From: Phycisphaeraceae bacterium | Lineage (GTDB): Bacteria; Planctomycetota; Phycisphaerae; Phycisphaerales; Phycisphaeraceae | Assembly: GCA_029260715.1 (NCBI GenBank) | Contig: JAJDCS010000014.1 | Span: 124,001 to 188,000, forward strand | Reading direction: 5' to 3' | DNA: 64,000 nt | Shown: positions 49,581 through 57,622 of the stretch, one piece after another | How the letters are laid out: each line of letters opens with the position of its first letter | Position numbering within the stretch: position 1 is the first letter of the stretch | Program-made: the position numbers and the translations under genes | The notes under the pieces: generated by a model | Seen by the model: only the letters and a program-made list of their open reading frames with translations | Databases searched by the model: none | What the model was told of the DNA's origin: nothing

Positions 49581-50540
49581 TCACTGAACCTCCTGCCGCC
49601 ACGTGCCCGCGACGGGCGTCATTGGTGGAGACGTGATGTACTTACCATAGATGTAGTGGTTCAAGCTCGTACTTGCACTGAAAGTCCAGGTTGACCCTGC
49701 GTTATAGGTTACGAGTAGCCCACTCCCACTGCTGCCTTTCTGGGCCTTACAAGCAGTGCCACCTTGATCCCATTCGAGCACGAGGCACAGCCCTTCTGAA
49801 GGTGATAGGCCCGTCACGGTGCTGTATGTAAACTCCAGCCAAGTAGCTGAGGCAAGAGACGTCTCGTACATCAGCATTTCTTCGAGGACCGTTGTGGTGG
49901 GGACGTTGCTACCGTCGGCCTTGCGGAGTTGAACCTTAGTGACACCGTCGGATCCGTTTCCATGCTTGACTGCGTGGACCTGCACACGTGTCACCGACCA
50001 CGATGTCGCGCCAGCAGGCAGGGTAGGCTTAAAGTATTGTCCCGCCCACTCCGCGGACTCGATAAAGGCTTGACCTCCACCACCTGAGATGTCGCTGCTA
50101 AAAAGCACCTCAGCGCTCTCGGTTGAGCCGCCCCCGCTGGGTTGCGCCATCTCCACGCTGTAGATTCGCACGGCGTTGTTGACGGTGGCTTTGCCGTACA
50201 GTCGCACCGGCTGGGTGGGATCGTTGGCCAAGTTGCCGTCGATCTCGTCCACAAATTTGTAGGTCACCACGGCCTCGCCCCAGGTGTAGTCGGCCGTCCA
50301 GGTGTCGTTTGTGTGGGTCGCGCGCCAGCCGGGTGCGGTCATGGCCTTATACAAGCCCAGGTCAACCATGGATTGCGCGTAGTAGCCGGCTTTGGCCGCG
50401 TCTAGGTCCGCGTTAGAGATGCGCGTTTGGATACGCCCCACCGTCATCGCAGACAAACCCACCACCGCCACAAATACCGATGTCATCAACACGAGCACGT
50501 ACACACTGCCGCGGCAACGGCAGCGTGCCTTGCTGTTCAT
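49581..50540 (-). CDS. GspK/PilX-like pseudopilin with beta module, tandem copy A
   Basis: Product of 319 residues from ATG 50540. The start MNSKARCRCRGSVYVLVL is a prepilin-like leader ending in Gly, then a hydrophobic helix (SVYVLVLMTSVFVAVVG) without Glu at +5, as in GspK/PilX. Residues ~45-150 match copy B almost exactly (AAKAGYYAQSMVDLGLYKAM, TNDTWTADYTWGEAVVTYKF). The last ~150 residues form a beta-rich module (SWSVTRVQVHA, VTKVQLRKADGSNVPTT, GLSPSEGLCLVLEWDQGG) also found in copy B and in the GspJ-like protein. It is the last gene of the secretion operon. Confidence 0.75.
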   Translation of the reverse strand: MNSKARCRCRGSVYVLVLMTSVFVAVVGLSAMTVGRIQTRISNADLDAAKAGYYAQSMVDLGLYKAMTAPGWRATHTNDTWTADYTWGEAVVTYKFVDEIDGNLANDPTQPVRLYGKATVNNAVRIYSVEMAQPSGGGSTESAEVLFSSDISGGGGQAFIESAEWAGQYFKPTLPAGATSWSVTRVQVHAVKHGNGSDGVTKVQLRKADGSNVPTTTVLEEMLMYETSLASATWLEFTYSTVTGLSPSEGLCLVLEWDQGGTACKAQKGSSGSGLLVTYNAGSTWTFSASTSLNHYIYGKYITSPPMTPVAGTWRQEVQ

Positions 50541-50598
50541 AGTTCGGCGCGGTTCGGTCGGCTGTCGCCGTAGAAATTTTTTTCTTATTGGCTGCAAC

Positions 50599-51573
50599 TC
50601 ATTGCACTTCCTGCCGCCAGGTGCCCGCGACGGGGGCCAAGGGCGGGCTGGCGATGTAGGTGCCGTACACCCTGTAAAGTAACGCTTGAGCCCCGATGGT
50701 GAACCATGCCGCCTCTTTGCCGCTTGTCGAAACGTATCCCCCCGGGGGGGTCGCGGACCAATCCAATTCAACTTGTGCGGCCTTGCTGCCTTGTGACCAC
50801 TCAAGGACCAAGCAAAGATGATCGGCGGGGGTAAGACTCGACACGTTGCTAAACGTGAATTCCCGCCAAGTGGGCGTGGCGGTCAAAGCGGTTTCGTTCA
50901 TCGTGAATGCTTCGAGCACCGTGGTTGTGGGCAGACCGCTTGCGTCAGCCGTACGCAGCTGAACCTTCGTCACGCCGTCTGTCGTGCTGCCTGTTGAACT
51001 ACGGGCTTTGAACTGGACGCGCGTCACCTTCCAACTGGTCGCGTTGGCTGGCAGCGTCGGCTCAATATACTGCCCGTGCCAGTACCATTCTTGGATGTTC
51101 TGCAAGCCGGCGTTGGGCGTCGCCGGGTCCCAGCTATTTAGAAGCATTTCGGGGCTTTCCGTGGCCCCGCCGGGTTGTAGGAGCTTGACGCTGTAGATGC
51201 GCACGGTGTTGTTGACGGTGGTTTTGCCGTAAAGGCGCACGGGCTGTGTGGGGTCGTTGGCTAGATCACCGTCGATTTCATCGACAAATTTGTAGGTGAC
51301 GATCGCCTCGCCCCAGGTGTAGTCGGGTGTCCAGGTGTCGTTTGTGTGGGTGGTGCGCCAGCCGGGTGTGGTCATGGCTTTGTACAGGCCCAGGTCGACC
51401 ATGGACTGTGCGTAGTACCCGGCTTTGGCGGCGTCTTGGCTGGCGTTGGCGGTGCGGGTTTGGATGCGCCCTGCTGTCATCGCCGACAACCCCACAACGG
51501 CGACAAACACGGACACCATCAACACGAGGACATACGCGCTGCCGCGACAACGGTCGTGTGTCTTGCGTTTCAT
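50599..51573 (-). CDS. GspK/PilX-like pseudopilin with beta module, tandem copy B
   Basis: Product of 324 residues; ATG 51573 or 51579. The leader MKRKTHDRCRG precedes SAYVLVLMVSVFVAVVGLSA. The N-terminal ~130 residues are close to identical with copy A (AAKAGYYAQSMVDLGLYKAM, DPTQPVRLYGKTTVNNTV), then the two diverge and come together again in the beta module (SWKVTRVQFKARSS, VTKVQLRTADASGLPTTT, LTPADHLCLVLEWSQGS). Both end in APVAGTWRQEVQ or nearly so. A recent tandem duplication is the simplest reading. The frame is open up to 51687 through repeat copy 3, which more likely lies before the start. Confidence 0.75.
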   Translation of the reverse strand: MKRKTHDRCRGSAYVLVLMVSVFVAVVGLSAMTAGRIQTRTANASQDAAKAGYYAQSMVDLGLYKAMTTPGWRTTHTNDTWTPDYTWGEAIVTYKFVDEIDGDLANDPTQPVRLYGKTTVNNTVRIYSVKLLQPGGATESPEMLLNSWDPATPNAGLQNIQEWYWHGQYIEPTLPANATSWKVTRVQFKARSSTGSTTDGVTKVQLRTADASGLPTTTVLEAFTMNETALTATPTWREFTFSNVSSLTPADHLCLVLEWSQGSKAAQVELDWSATPPGGYVSTSGKEAAWFTIGAQALLYRVYGTYIASPPLAPVAGTWRQEVQ

Positions 51574-51594
51574 ACGCATCTGGATTAATTCGAA

Positions 51595-51656
51595 GTCGAT
51601 GCAAGCGCGAGAAGAGACCGCTTCCTTATCCGCCTGAGGCGGACGGCTCGTAGCGG
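51595..51656. repeat. Dispersed palindromic repeat, copy 3
   Basis: GTCGATGCAAGCGCGAGAAG, AGACCGCTTCCTTATCCGCC, TGAGGCGGACGGCTCGTAGC. It fills most of the gap between gspI and the gspK-like copy B, just before the latter's start. Confidence 0.85.
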
Positions 51657-51700
51657 TCGGCTGTGTATGAGTCCAGATACGTATCATTGCTCAGTAAGGC

Positions 51701-52309
51701 TCAATTTGCACTCGACGGGTTGCTCCATCCCGAGGTGCGTAGCGATGTGAGGGTCACCAACACCCGATCGCCGTGCTTCACCATGACGCGTATACGCTTG
51801 ATCCCCGATTCACTGCCCGACACGAGGCTGAAGTCATTGGCGTTTAGCCACACGACTTCCACTTCGCGCTGATAAATATCCATGCTGGGTATGGCTGTGC
51901 CGTCTTGGCGTTCGGGTGGGTTGGCCGACCAGCCGTTGTAGTCGTCCACGTCGTCCCACAAGTCGCGTCGGGTGGCGCTCTCGCCGGTCTCTCGGCCGAA
52001 CGTGGGTGCGGCGACCGGCTCCTCGTAAGCCTGGAGAACGATTTCGTCCATTAGGTCCTGGGCCAGCAGCAGTGCGACGCTGCGCTGGGCGTTGGCCAAC
52101 TGTGTTTTTTGTGACGAGCCCACGGTGTTCATCGCTGTGACGATCATGAGCCCGACGACGAAGACGCAGATGACCGCCTCGACAAGGCTGAAGCCGTGTG
52201 TGCGGCGGTGTGCGAGACAGAAGAGACCGCTCCCTGATCCGCCTGAGGCGGACGGCTCGTCGTGGGGGTCTGTTGTGATCAACCATGAGATCGCTTTACA
52301 GAGCTTCAT
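51701..52309 (-). CDS. gspI: GspI-like pseudopilin with repeat-expanded leader
   Basis: Product of 202 residues from ATG 52309, with GGGAGG 9 nt upstream; it overlaps gspJ by ATGA. The prepilin site is RRTHG, cleaved before FSLVEAVICVFVVGLMIVTA, with Glu at +5. The leader is 39 residues, several times the usual length, and its middle (DEPSASGGSGSGLFCLA) is encoded by copy 4 of the dispersed repeat. The helix continues into ANAQRSVALLLAQDLMDEIV, typical of GspI/PilV, followed by a beta domain (REVEVVWLNANDFSL, GIKRIRVMVKHGDRVLVTLT). GspI forms the tip complex with GspJ and GspK. Confidence 0.82.
   Translation of the reverse strand: MKLCKAISWLITTDPHDEPSASGGSGSGLFCLAHRRTHGFSLVEAVICVFVVGLMIVTAMNTVGSSQKTQLANAQRSVALLLAQDLMDEIVLQAYEEPVAAPTFGRETGESATRRDLWDDVDDYNGWSANPPERQDGTAIPSMDIYQREVEVVWLNANDFSLVSGSESGIKRIRVMVKHGDRVLVTLTSLRTSGWSNPSSAN
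52209..52262. repeat. Dispersed palindromic repeat, copy 4, inside gspI
   Basis: GTGCGAGACAGAAGAGACCG, CTCCCTGATCCGCCTGAGGC, GGACGGCTCGT. It is in frame in the gspI leader-peptide coding region and closest to copy 1. No other copy in the window lies in a supported coding sequence. Confidence 0.85.
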
Positions 52310-53979
52310 GAGCCGGCGCCTCCCACTCGGATGCGAACGTGGTCGAACTCGGCCCCGTCGCCGACTCGCCGAAGCTGTATAAACTCGTCGTTGTTGCCTG
52401 TATATCGGGGGTAGGAGAACGTGCCGCTTTCTTGGCCGTTGATTTTGATGTGGACGGTGTCCGCGCCCGGGTCGACCAGCAGGGTCAGATCGACAAACCC
52501 GCTGGGCAAGCCGGTCTGTGTGTACAGGGTTTGGAACGAAAATGTGTTGGGCTTGGTTTGCACCGTCAAGGTCTGTGTGTTGTCGGCTTCGAGCTTGATG
52601 TGCGCGTAGATCGCGCCGTGCGTGGTGCCGGTGCGGTCGATGTTCATCCAGACGCCCGCGCCGTCGGTGCCGGACGTGGTGTCGCGAAAACGGACGTCTA
52701 GTGCGGTGACTTCCAAAAATTTATTGACGGGATTGGTATTCATCGCCCGGTCGATCCGCCAGACCCCGCCGGCGAGTGTGGCGGGCACGAAGGCTCCGGC
52801 GTCGTTCATGGCCCAGTCGGGGGTAGTGTCTTGATCGATATCAATAGCCGTTGGGTCGCCGCTGAAGTCGGCTTCCCACACGGTGGTGAGCACTTCGGGT
52901 AGGTTCGCCGTTCGGGCCGACGTTTCAATGGGCAAGGCGGTGTCGGCGTCGCCTGCTTCGAGGGCGAGGCGCACCGAGGTGAGGTGCTGGCGTGTGACCG
53001 CTTGGTCGGGGCCCGGCTGGGTGATCGTGCCATAGACGTAGTACTGCAAGGCCTTACTGCCGTTGTGCGTCCAGGTGACGCCCGCGTCGTCCGTGATTAG
53101 AAGCCCCGAGCCGCCGGCAGAGTCAAGCTGAACCTGCGTATTCAAGGGCGGCAAATTGTCCCGGATGACTAGGCAGACGCGCTCGCTGGGAGACAGGCCG
53201 TTCACGTTGGAAAAATTAAATTGTTGCCAGGAAAAAGTATTGAACAATAAAAGGTGTAGAAACAAGACCTGCTCAAGCACAACGCCGGTGGGGTGGTTGC
53301 TGGCGTCGGCGGGGCGGATCTGCACCAGCATGGTCCCGGCCAGCGGCAGTATGCCGGCGTTTCTCATCCTGAACGTCACGCGTTTGACGCTCCAGCTTAG
53401 GGTGTCGGGCGGGAGGGTCGGGTCGATGTACTGCCCGGGCCAGTCGTTGCCGTCCACGATCTCGGTCGCCGCGGTGACGAGCGGGTCGTGGCTGACCAGC
53501 AGTTGCTCGGCACCCTCGACTGGCGGGCCGGGGTAAGTTTCGGTGGCAGATGTAAACGCATAACTCAAATCAAATTGCTGTACATTGTCGAGGATCGGCT
53601 CGGCTGCGGCGTTGTTGGTTTGCCGTGTCAGCGGGTCGCTGGCTGTGCCGGACCAAGCGTATCGCACGGTTTCGGGCAGGCCGTCGCTGTTGCGGTCCGC
53701 CAGCGCGAACGCGACCGCGTTGGCCGATCGTTCCGTGATATAGACAGCGGTCCTCAATTCTTGGGCGATCTGTTGGGCTGTTTGACTGGTTTGGGTGATC
53801 GCCTCATTGGGGCTTTGATTAGTGGGGATCGCTTTGCTGGCTAGGTAGATCGTGGACCCCATCGCCAGCATGAGCACGGACATGATGGCCATCGCCGCGA
53901 CGACTTCGACCAGCGTGGCGCCTGCTCTGTGAGCGGGGACGCCGGTTGGGCGGCTCTGGATGGGTGTACGCTCCATCAT
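52306..53979 (-). CDS. gspJ: GspJ-like pseudopilin with two extra beta domains
   Basis: Product of 557 residues, against ~200 usual for GspJ. The leader ends in AHRAG, then ATLVEVVAAMAIMSVLMLAM with Glu at +5, and SQTAQQIAQELRTAVYITE is the GspJ/PilW helix. Residues ~175-335 form the beta module shared with both gspK-like products (SWSVKRVTFRMRN, TMLVQIRPADASNHPTG, GLSPSERVCLVI, GGSGLLITDDAGVTWTHNG). Residues ~365-557 look like a LamG/concanavalin-type jelly roll (VWEADFSGDPTAIDID, GAIYAHIKLEADNTQTL, DTVHIKINGQESGTFSY). It overlaps gspH by ATGA. The extra domains suggest a large tip structure that may bind a ligand. Confidence 0.8.
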   Translation of the reverse strand: MMERTPIQSRPTGVPAHRAGATLVEVVAAMAIMSVLMLAMGSTIYLASKAIPTNQSPNEAITQTSQTAQQIAQELRTAVYITERSANAVAFALADRNSDGLPETVRYAWSGTASDPLTRQTNNAAAEPILDNVQQFDLSYAFTSATETYPGPPVEGAEQLLVSHDPLVTAATEIVDGNDWPGQYIDPTLPPDTLSWSVKRVTFRMRNAGILPLAGTMLVQIRPADASNHPTGVVLEQVLFLHLLLFNTFSWQQFNFSNVNGLSPSERVCLVIRDNLPPLNTQVQLDSAGGSGLLITDDAGVTWTHNGSKALQYYVYGTITQPGPDQAVTRQHLTSVRLALEAGDADTALPIETSARTANLPEVLTTVWEADFSGDPTAIDIDQDTTPDWAMNDAGAFVPATLAGGVWRIDRAMNTNPVNKFLEVTALDVRFRDTTSGTDGAGVWMNIDRTGTTHGAIYAHIKLEADNTQTLTVQTKPNTFSFQTLYTQTGLPSGFVDLTLLVDPGADTVHIKINGQESGTFSYPRYTGNNDEFIQLRRVGDGAEFDHVRIRVGGAGS

Positions 53980-54449
53980 GGGATACTCACCCTCCCCGTG
54001 TCCGCGTCTACGACGATTTTGCGTTGCTCGGTGCCGGCTTGGACGACCACCGCGCCGTCTGAGTCTGGCGTGCCGTAGCCGTCGAAGATGACAACCGCGT
54101 CGCCGCCGAAGTCTGCTGAGATGATCCGGGCTTGGTAGGGGTCGGCTTTGAGGTCGACGTCGTAGTTGGCGGTCTGCTCGTCTAGGCTTGATACGTTCTG
54201 AAGCTGGTACGTGTGGGCGCCGGTATTAAAGCTGACCTGGCGTGAGGCGCTTGCTTGGCGTGCGGCTTGCTGGGCCAGTTGCAGGTCGGCGGCGACGCGT
54301 CTCGACGCGGCGACACAGCGATATCTCATCAGCGAGTTGGTGTACCGGGGCACCGCGATCGCGGCGAAGACCGCCATGATGGCCGCCACAAGCACGACCT
54401 CAACCAGGCTGAACCCGGCCAAGCCATGCGCGTGACGCGGGCGTGTCAT
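53976..54449 (-). CDS. gspH: GspH/FimT-like pseudopilin
   Basis: Product of 157 residues from ATG 54449, chosen because GAGGG lies 5 nt upstream; GTG 54461 is the alternative. Prepilin site HGLAG then FSLVEVVLVAAIMAVFAA with Glu at +5. AASRRVAADLQLAQQAARQASA is the GspH/FimT signature helix, followed by a beta domain (RQVSFNTGAHTYQL, AVVVQAGTEQRKIVVD). It is a minor pseudopilin, usually placed between major pilin and tip. Confidence 0.85.
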   Translation of the reverse strand: MTRPRHAHGLAGFSLVEVVLVAAIMAVFAAIAVPRYTNSLMRYRCVAASRRVAADLQLAQQAARQASASRQVSFNTGAHTYQLQNVSSLDEQTANYDVDLKADPYQARIISADFGGDAVVIFDGYGTPDSDGAVVVQAGTEQRKIVVDADTGRVSIP

Positions 54450-54469
54450 CTCTGCCCTCACAGGCTGAA

Positions 54470-54979
54470 TCAGTATGTGTTGTAAGCCGTGCCGTCGTCG
54501 TCCACGTCAGTGCCAACAAGGTTGGCGCGGAGCTCAAGCGTGGCTGTGTTGAACCACCACCCGTCGGTGGCGGCGCCCTGTGGCGGGACATCGGCGGCGA
54601 CAGTCGTCACGTGGATGCCCCTCTCGCCTTTCTTTGCACCCACCGGCTGTGGGGGGATCTCTTTGAGGTACGGCCCAAAGACAATGCCCGAGCCGGAGTT
54701 CTTTGTGGCGCTGAAGCTGGCGCCCGTGGCGTTCGAGAACTGCGTGAGCTGGTTCACGATGTTAGCGTCCGGGTATTTGCCGTCGTGCTCGGCGGCGTAC
54801 AACTCGATCGAGTTGCGAAGCACCGACAAGTCACTGCGCAGGGCGCTGCCGCCCGCGGTGCGTGCCCCGCGGCTTAGCCTCGGGATTGCGATCGCGGCGA
54901 TCACACCCATAATCACAATGACGATGACCAGCTCAACCAAGCTGAAGGCGAGCCGGCGGGTACGGTGATTCTGTGCCAT
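54470..54979 (-). CDS. gspG: GspG-like major pseudopilin, second copy
   Basis: Product of 169 residues from ATG 54979, which has a strong GGGAGG site. The leader MAQNHRTRRLA ends in Ala rather than the usual Gly before FSLVELVIVIVIMGVIAAIA (Glu at +5). SVLRNSIELYAAEHDGKYPD is the GspG calcium-loop-type start of the globular domain. It is a clear paralogue of the pseudopilin gene at 55189 (shared LYAAEHDG, GPYL and GGWW/DGWW motifs). A 209 bp gap with an inverted repeat lies before it, so it may have its own promoter. Confidence 0.82.
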   Translation of the reverse strand: MAQNHRTRRLAFSLVELVIVIVIMGVIAAIAIPRLSRGARTAGGSALRSDLSVLRNSIELYAAEHDGKYPDANIVNQLTQFSNATGASFSATKNSGSGIVFGPYLKEIPPQPVGAKKGERGIHVTTVAADVPPQGAATDGWWFNTATLELRANLVGTDVDDDGTAYNTY

Positions 54980-55068
54980 TGATAAAACCTCCCTAGTAGG
55001 CAACTGACCTCGGATACGAAACCGTGGCCTGTAATTGTTGATCGGTCTGGCAGCGGTTGGCCTTAACA

Positions 55069-55090
55069 ATTTGTAACATTCGCTACAAAT
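55069..55090. promoter_or_regulatory. Inverted repeat between the two gspG-like genes
   Basis: ATTTGTA-8 nt-TACAAAT, a 7 bp perfect inverted repeat in the only AT-rich part of the operon, about 90 nt upstream of the second gspG. It could be an operator or a weak hairpin; no T tract follows. Confidence 0.4.
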
Positions 55091-55188
55091 ATCTGGGCGG
55101 TCGGAGGGGCGGGATCGCTGGTATTTTGAGTTATCGGAATGTGAAGGCCAAGCCGCGGTAATTGACGTGCGGGTTCAGGCACATCGGC

Positions 55189-55728
55189 TTACGGCCCGAC
55201 GGGCATCTTCTCGCGGATCATGGCGTCCATCAGGTCGGCGTCCGCCGCGTCGGGTGGGCGCAAGATCACGCGGAACTGGTGGGTCTTGGCGTTGTACCAC
55301 CACCCGCCGGTAGCTGCGGACGCGGGGGGCGCGTCGCCGGCGTTCATGGCGACGTACATCTGGTTGTCTTCTTTATTGGCCCCGACCATGATCGGCGGCA
55401 TCTCGCTGAGATACGGGCCGTAGACAACTTTGTTGGCTGAATCCTTGGCCGGTTTGATCGTCGTGCCGGTAATGTCGGTGTATTGGGTCAGTTGGTCGGC
55501 GATATTGGCGTCGGGGTAGACGCCATCGTGCTCGGCGGCGTAGAGCTCGACGGCCTGCTTGATACGGGCGATGTTGTTCTTGGTGGCGGTCAGGCCGGAG
55601 GTGCGGACGCTGTGGCTCATGCGGTAGGCCGCGACGGACGCGATCACCCCGATAATCACCACGACAATCACCAACTCAATGAGTGAAAAGCCATGATCGC
55701 TGGGGTGTGCCCTTCGGCGCCACGACAT
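55189..55728 (-). CDS. gspG: GspG-like major pseudopilin, first copy
   Basis: Product of 179 residues. Leader MSWRRRAHPSDHG, then FSLIELVIVVVIIGVIASVA with Gly at -1 and Glu at +5. NIARIKQAVELYAAEHDGVYPD starts the globular part; GGWWYNAKTHQFRVIL is a C-terminal strand shared with the paralogue at 54470. Two GspG-like genes in one operon suggest either a mixed pilus or two main subunits. Confidence 0.85.
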   Translation of the reverse strand: MSWRRRAHPSDHGFSLIELVIVVVIIGVIASVAAYRMSHSVRTSGLTATKNNIARIKQAVELYAAEHDGVYPDANIADQLTQYTDITGTTIKPAKDSANKVVYGPYLSEMPPIMVGANKEDNQMYVAMNAGDAPPASAATGGWWYNAKTHQFRVILRPPDAADADLMDAMIREKMPVGP

Positions 55729-55791
55729 GATGATTCAACCCTGGATAGCAGGCGGCGGGTAGGGGAGACTCGAACGCGCCCCTAGGATGGC

Positions 55792-56361
55792 CTATTCCGC
55801 GCCAGGATTCAAGCTCAGCTCGGCTCGCATCCCGTCGCGGGCTTCAAACGTCGCGGATTGCTTGTCGATCGATACCAGCTTGAACCCGTCGATGGCCTGG
55901 CCGACCCGCAGCATCTGGTTGTCGATCAAGGCATAGCCCGCGCCGTCTTTGGTCATCACAGCGTTGAGCTTGTGCTGGGTTTCAAAGGCCTCGATCTTAA
56001 GCCTGGGGTCTGCCGTGGCGATCCGGGTGGGCGCGACGGGCGCGACCTCCGGCTCGGGTTTAGCGAACCAAACATCGGAGGGGGAGAACATATCAACGGT
56101 CCGGCCCAGGGATGCCCGCTTGGTCGCCGCGACGGTCGTTAGCCGGTGGCTGATGAACGGCTGGTGGAGCTGGATCTTGGTATCGGTGAATTGAGGAACC
56201 GGTGCGTCGCGGCCGGTAAAGGCGCTATCCGTCAGCGACTGGGCCGACGCCTGGCTCGGCGAGGTGTGCTCCGACTCGAGGATCACCCGGTCGATCGTTA
56301 GCCCCGCCAACGCCACACCCAGCACGCCCGCATAGATCTTTTGTTCTTTGGTCAGTTTCAT
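55792..56361 (-). CDS. GspC/PilP-like inner-membrane protein
   Basis: Product of 189 residues: one N-terminal membrane helix (IYAGVLGVALAGLTIDRVIL), a ~70-residue disordered periplasmic linker, then a small C-terminal beta domain (LNAVMTKDGAGYALIDNQML, VGQAIDGFKLVSIDKQSATF) with the VGxxIxGxxLxxI pattern of the GspC homology region and PilP. In known systems this domain contacts the secretin. No secretin gene is in the window. Assignment rests on pattern and position after pilO. Confidence 0.65.
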   Translation of the reverse strand: MKLTKEQKIYAGVLGVALAGLTIDRVILESEHTSPSQASAQSLTDSAFTGRDAPVPQFTDTKIQLHQPFISHRLTTVAATKRASLGRTVDMFSPSDVWFAKPEPEVAPVAPTRIATADPRLKIEAFETQHKLNAVMTKDGAGYALIDNQMLRVGQAIDGFKLVSIDKQSATFEARDGMRAELSLNPGAE

Positions 56362-56418
56362 CTCTGCCTAAAACAAAAGATATAACCGGGCGGGAGGCAA
56401 GCCCGGGCGTGGGATAAT

Positions 56419-57000
56419 TTACATTGGGCCCTTGGCGTCTTTGGCGGTTGTGTGCCACAGCAGGTCTAGCTCGATTGTGACGGTCGGGTTTGGCGTGTTG
56501 GTTTTAGCGGTTAAGCCGAATGACCGGACGCGGGTGTCCAAGAAGTTTTTGTGTAGCTGGTGCAGGAAGTAGACGCAGGTGGGGTACGCCCCAGCCCCGG
56601 TGATGCGGATCGGGATCGACCGGAAGTAGGTGCCCTCCATGACCTCGCCGGGCTGGACCTCGTGTATCTCAAGGCCGTTGGCGGTGGCCAGCCGCGTCAG
56701 CTTCGCCAAGTGATTATTCAGTTGTGCGGCCGGTTGGAGGCGGAAGCCGGTCTCGTCGAGCGACTGGCGCACGCTCTTGAGCTTCTGCCCGACCCGCCTT
56801 TGCGATTGGACCAGCTCGGCGACAGTATGTTTGTGGCGGCGCAGGTCGCTGGTCTGTGTCTGGGTTTTGGCGTATAGCTGGACGACCGGCGCGGCGCCCA
56901 CCCAATAAACCAACGCGGTAACCAGCAGGCACACGGCGATGCCCGCGCCGTCGATTGTCCAGCGGTCGGCTTGTTTCGATTGGGCTTTGCCGTTCTTCAT
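56419..57000 (-). CDS. pilO: PilO/GspM-like inner-membrane assembly protein
   Basis: Product of 193 residues from ATG 57000, which overlaps the pilN stop (ATGA). One membrane helix (IAVCLLVTALVYWVGAAP), a coiled coil (~50-95) and a ferredoxin-like domain with SIPIRITGAGAYPTCVYFLHQL, the PilO signature. It pairs with PilN to link the PilM-bound platform to the periplasmic parts. Confidence 0.8.
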   Translation of the reverse strand: MKNGKAQSKQADRWTIDGAGIAVCLLVTALVYWVGAAPVVQLYAKTQTQTSDLRRHKHTVAELVQSQRRVGQKLKSVRQSLDETGFRLQPAAQLNNHLAKLTRLATANGLEIHEVQPGEVMEGTYFRSIPIRITGAGAYPTCVYFLHQLHKNFLDTRVRSFGLTAKTNTPNPTVTIELDLLWHTTAKDAKGPM

Positions 57001-57620
57001 GAGCCGGTGTCCTGTTTGTCGCGCAGCGTACACTGCACACGGAACGCGATGGCTTTGTCGCCGAGAAACGGCTCGAGGTTGGCGTCGTCGAGTTTCACGG
57101 TGTTGAAAAGCCCCGTTTGTTCGAGCCGTAGCGTGAACTCCGACACCACGGCCTGCGTCCGGCCCATGCCCTTGATGTCCAGGCGGAACCCGCTGGCCGG
57201 TGGGGGGGTCTGGTCGTCGGGTGTGGCTTGCGAGCCGCCGGGCTTGTCGGGCCGGATCGTCTCAACGCGGCACTGGCGCAGCACGATGTCCTGGTCCATG
57301 GTCGTGCCCAGCAGCCGCAGCAGCATGCTCCAGTCCGGGTTGTCGATCAGCGTGTGGTTGGCTTTGAGCATCAGGACCGCTTCGTCAAGCTGCGATTGGA
57401 TCGCCGCAATTGAGCCTTGAAGCGTGTCGATTTTCCCCTGGACCTGGATCAAGACGGGTTCGAGGCCGGGGTCTCGGAGGTTCCACGCCACGCGCACCAC
57501 CCCGCACGCGGCCAGCAGCAGCGCGACGTAAACCGACCCGCCTTTGGCCCACCTCACCGCGCGCGCACGCCGCCACTTGGCTGCTTGTCGGTAAGGCGGG
57601 ATGAGGTTCACGCTGATCAT
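56997..57620 (-). CDS. pilN: PilN-like inner-membrane assembly protein
   Basis: Product of 207 residues. It begins MISVNLIPPYRQAAKWRR, which matches the NLLP motif by which PilN binds PilM, then a membrane helix (SVYVALLLAACGVVRVAW), coiled coil (~55-100) and a periplasmic domain with FRLDIKGMGRTQAVVSEFTL. The pilM stop is only 2 nt before its start, and AGGG lies upstream. Confidence 0.82.
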   Translation of the reverse strand: MISVNLIPPYRQAAKWRRARAVRWAKGGSVYVALLLAACGVVRVAWNLRDPGLEPVLIQVQGKIDTLQGSIAAIQSQLDEAVLMLKANHTLIDNPDWSMLLRLLGTTMDQDIVLRQCRVETIRPDKPGGSQATPDDQTPPPASGFRLDIKGMGRTQAVVSEFTLRLEQTGLFNTVKLDDANLEPFLGDKAIAFRVQCTLRDKQDTGS

Positions 57621-57622
57621 GG

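Noticed and set aside
50541-50804. 88-residue N-terminal extension of gspK-like copy A
   Set aside because: Arg/Pro-rich, overlaps the upstream gene, and the prepilin leader begins at ATG 50540.
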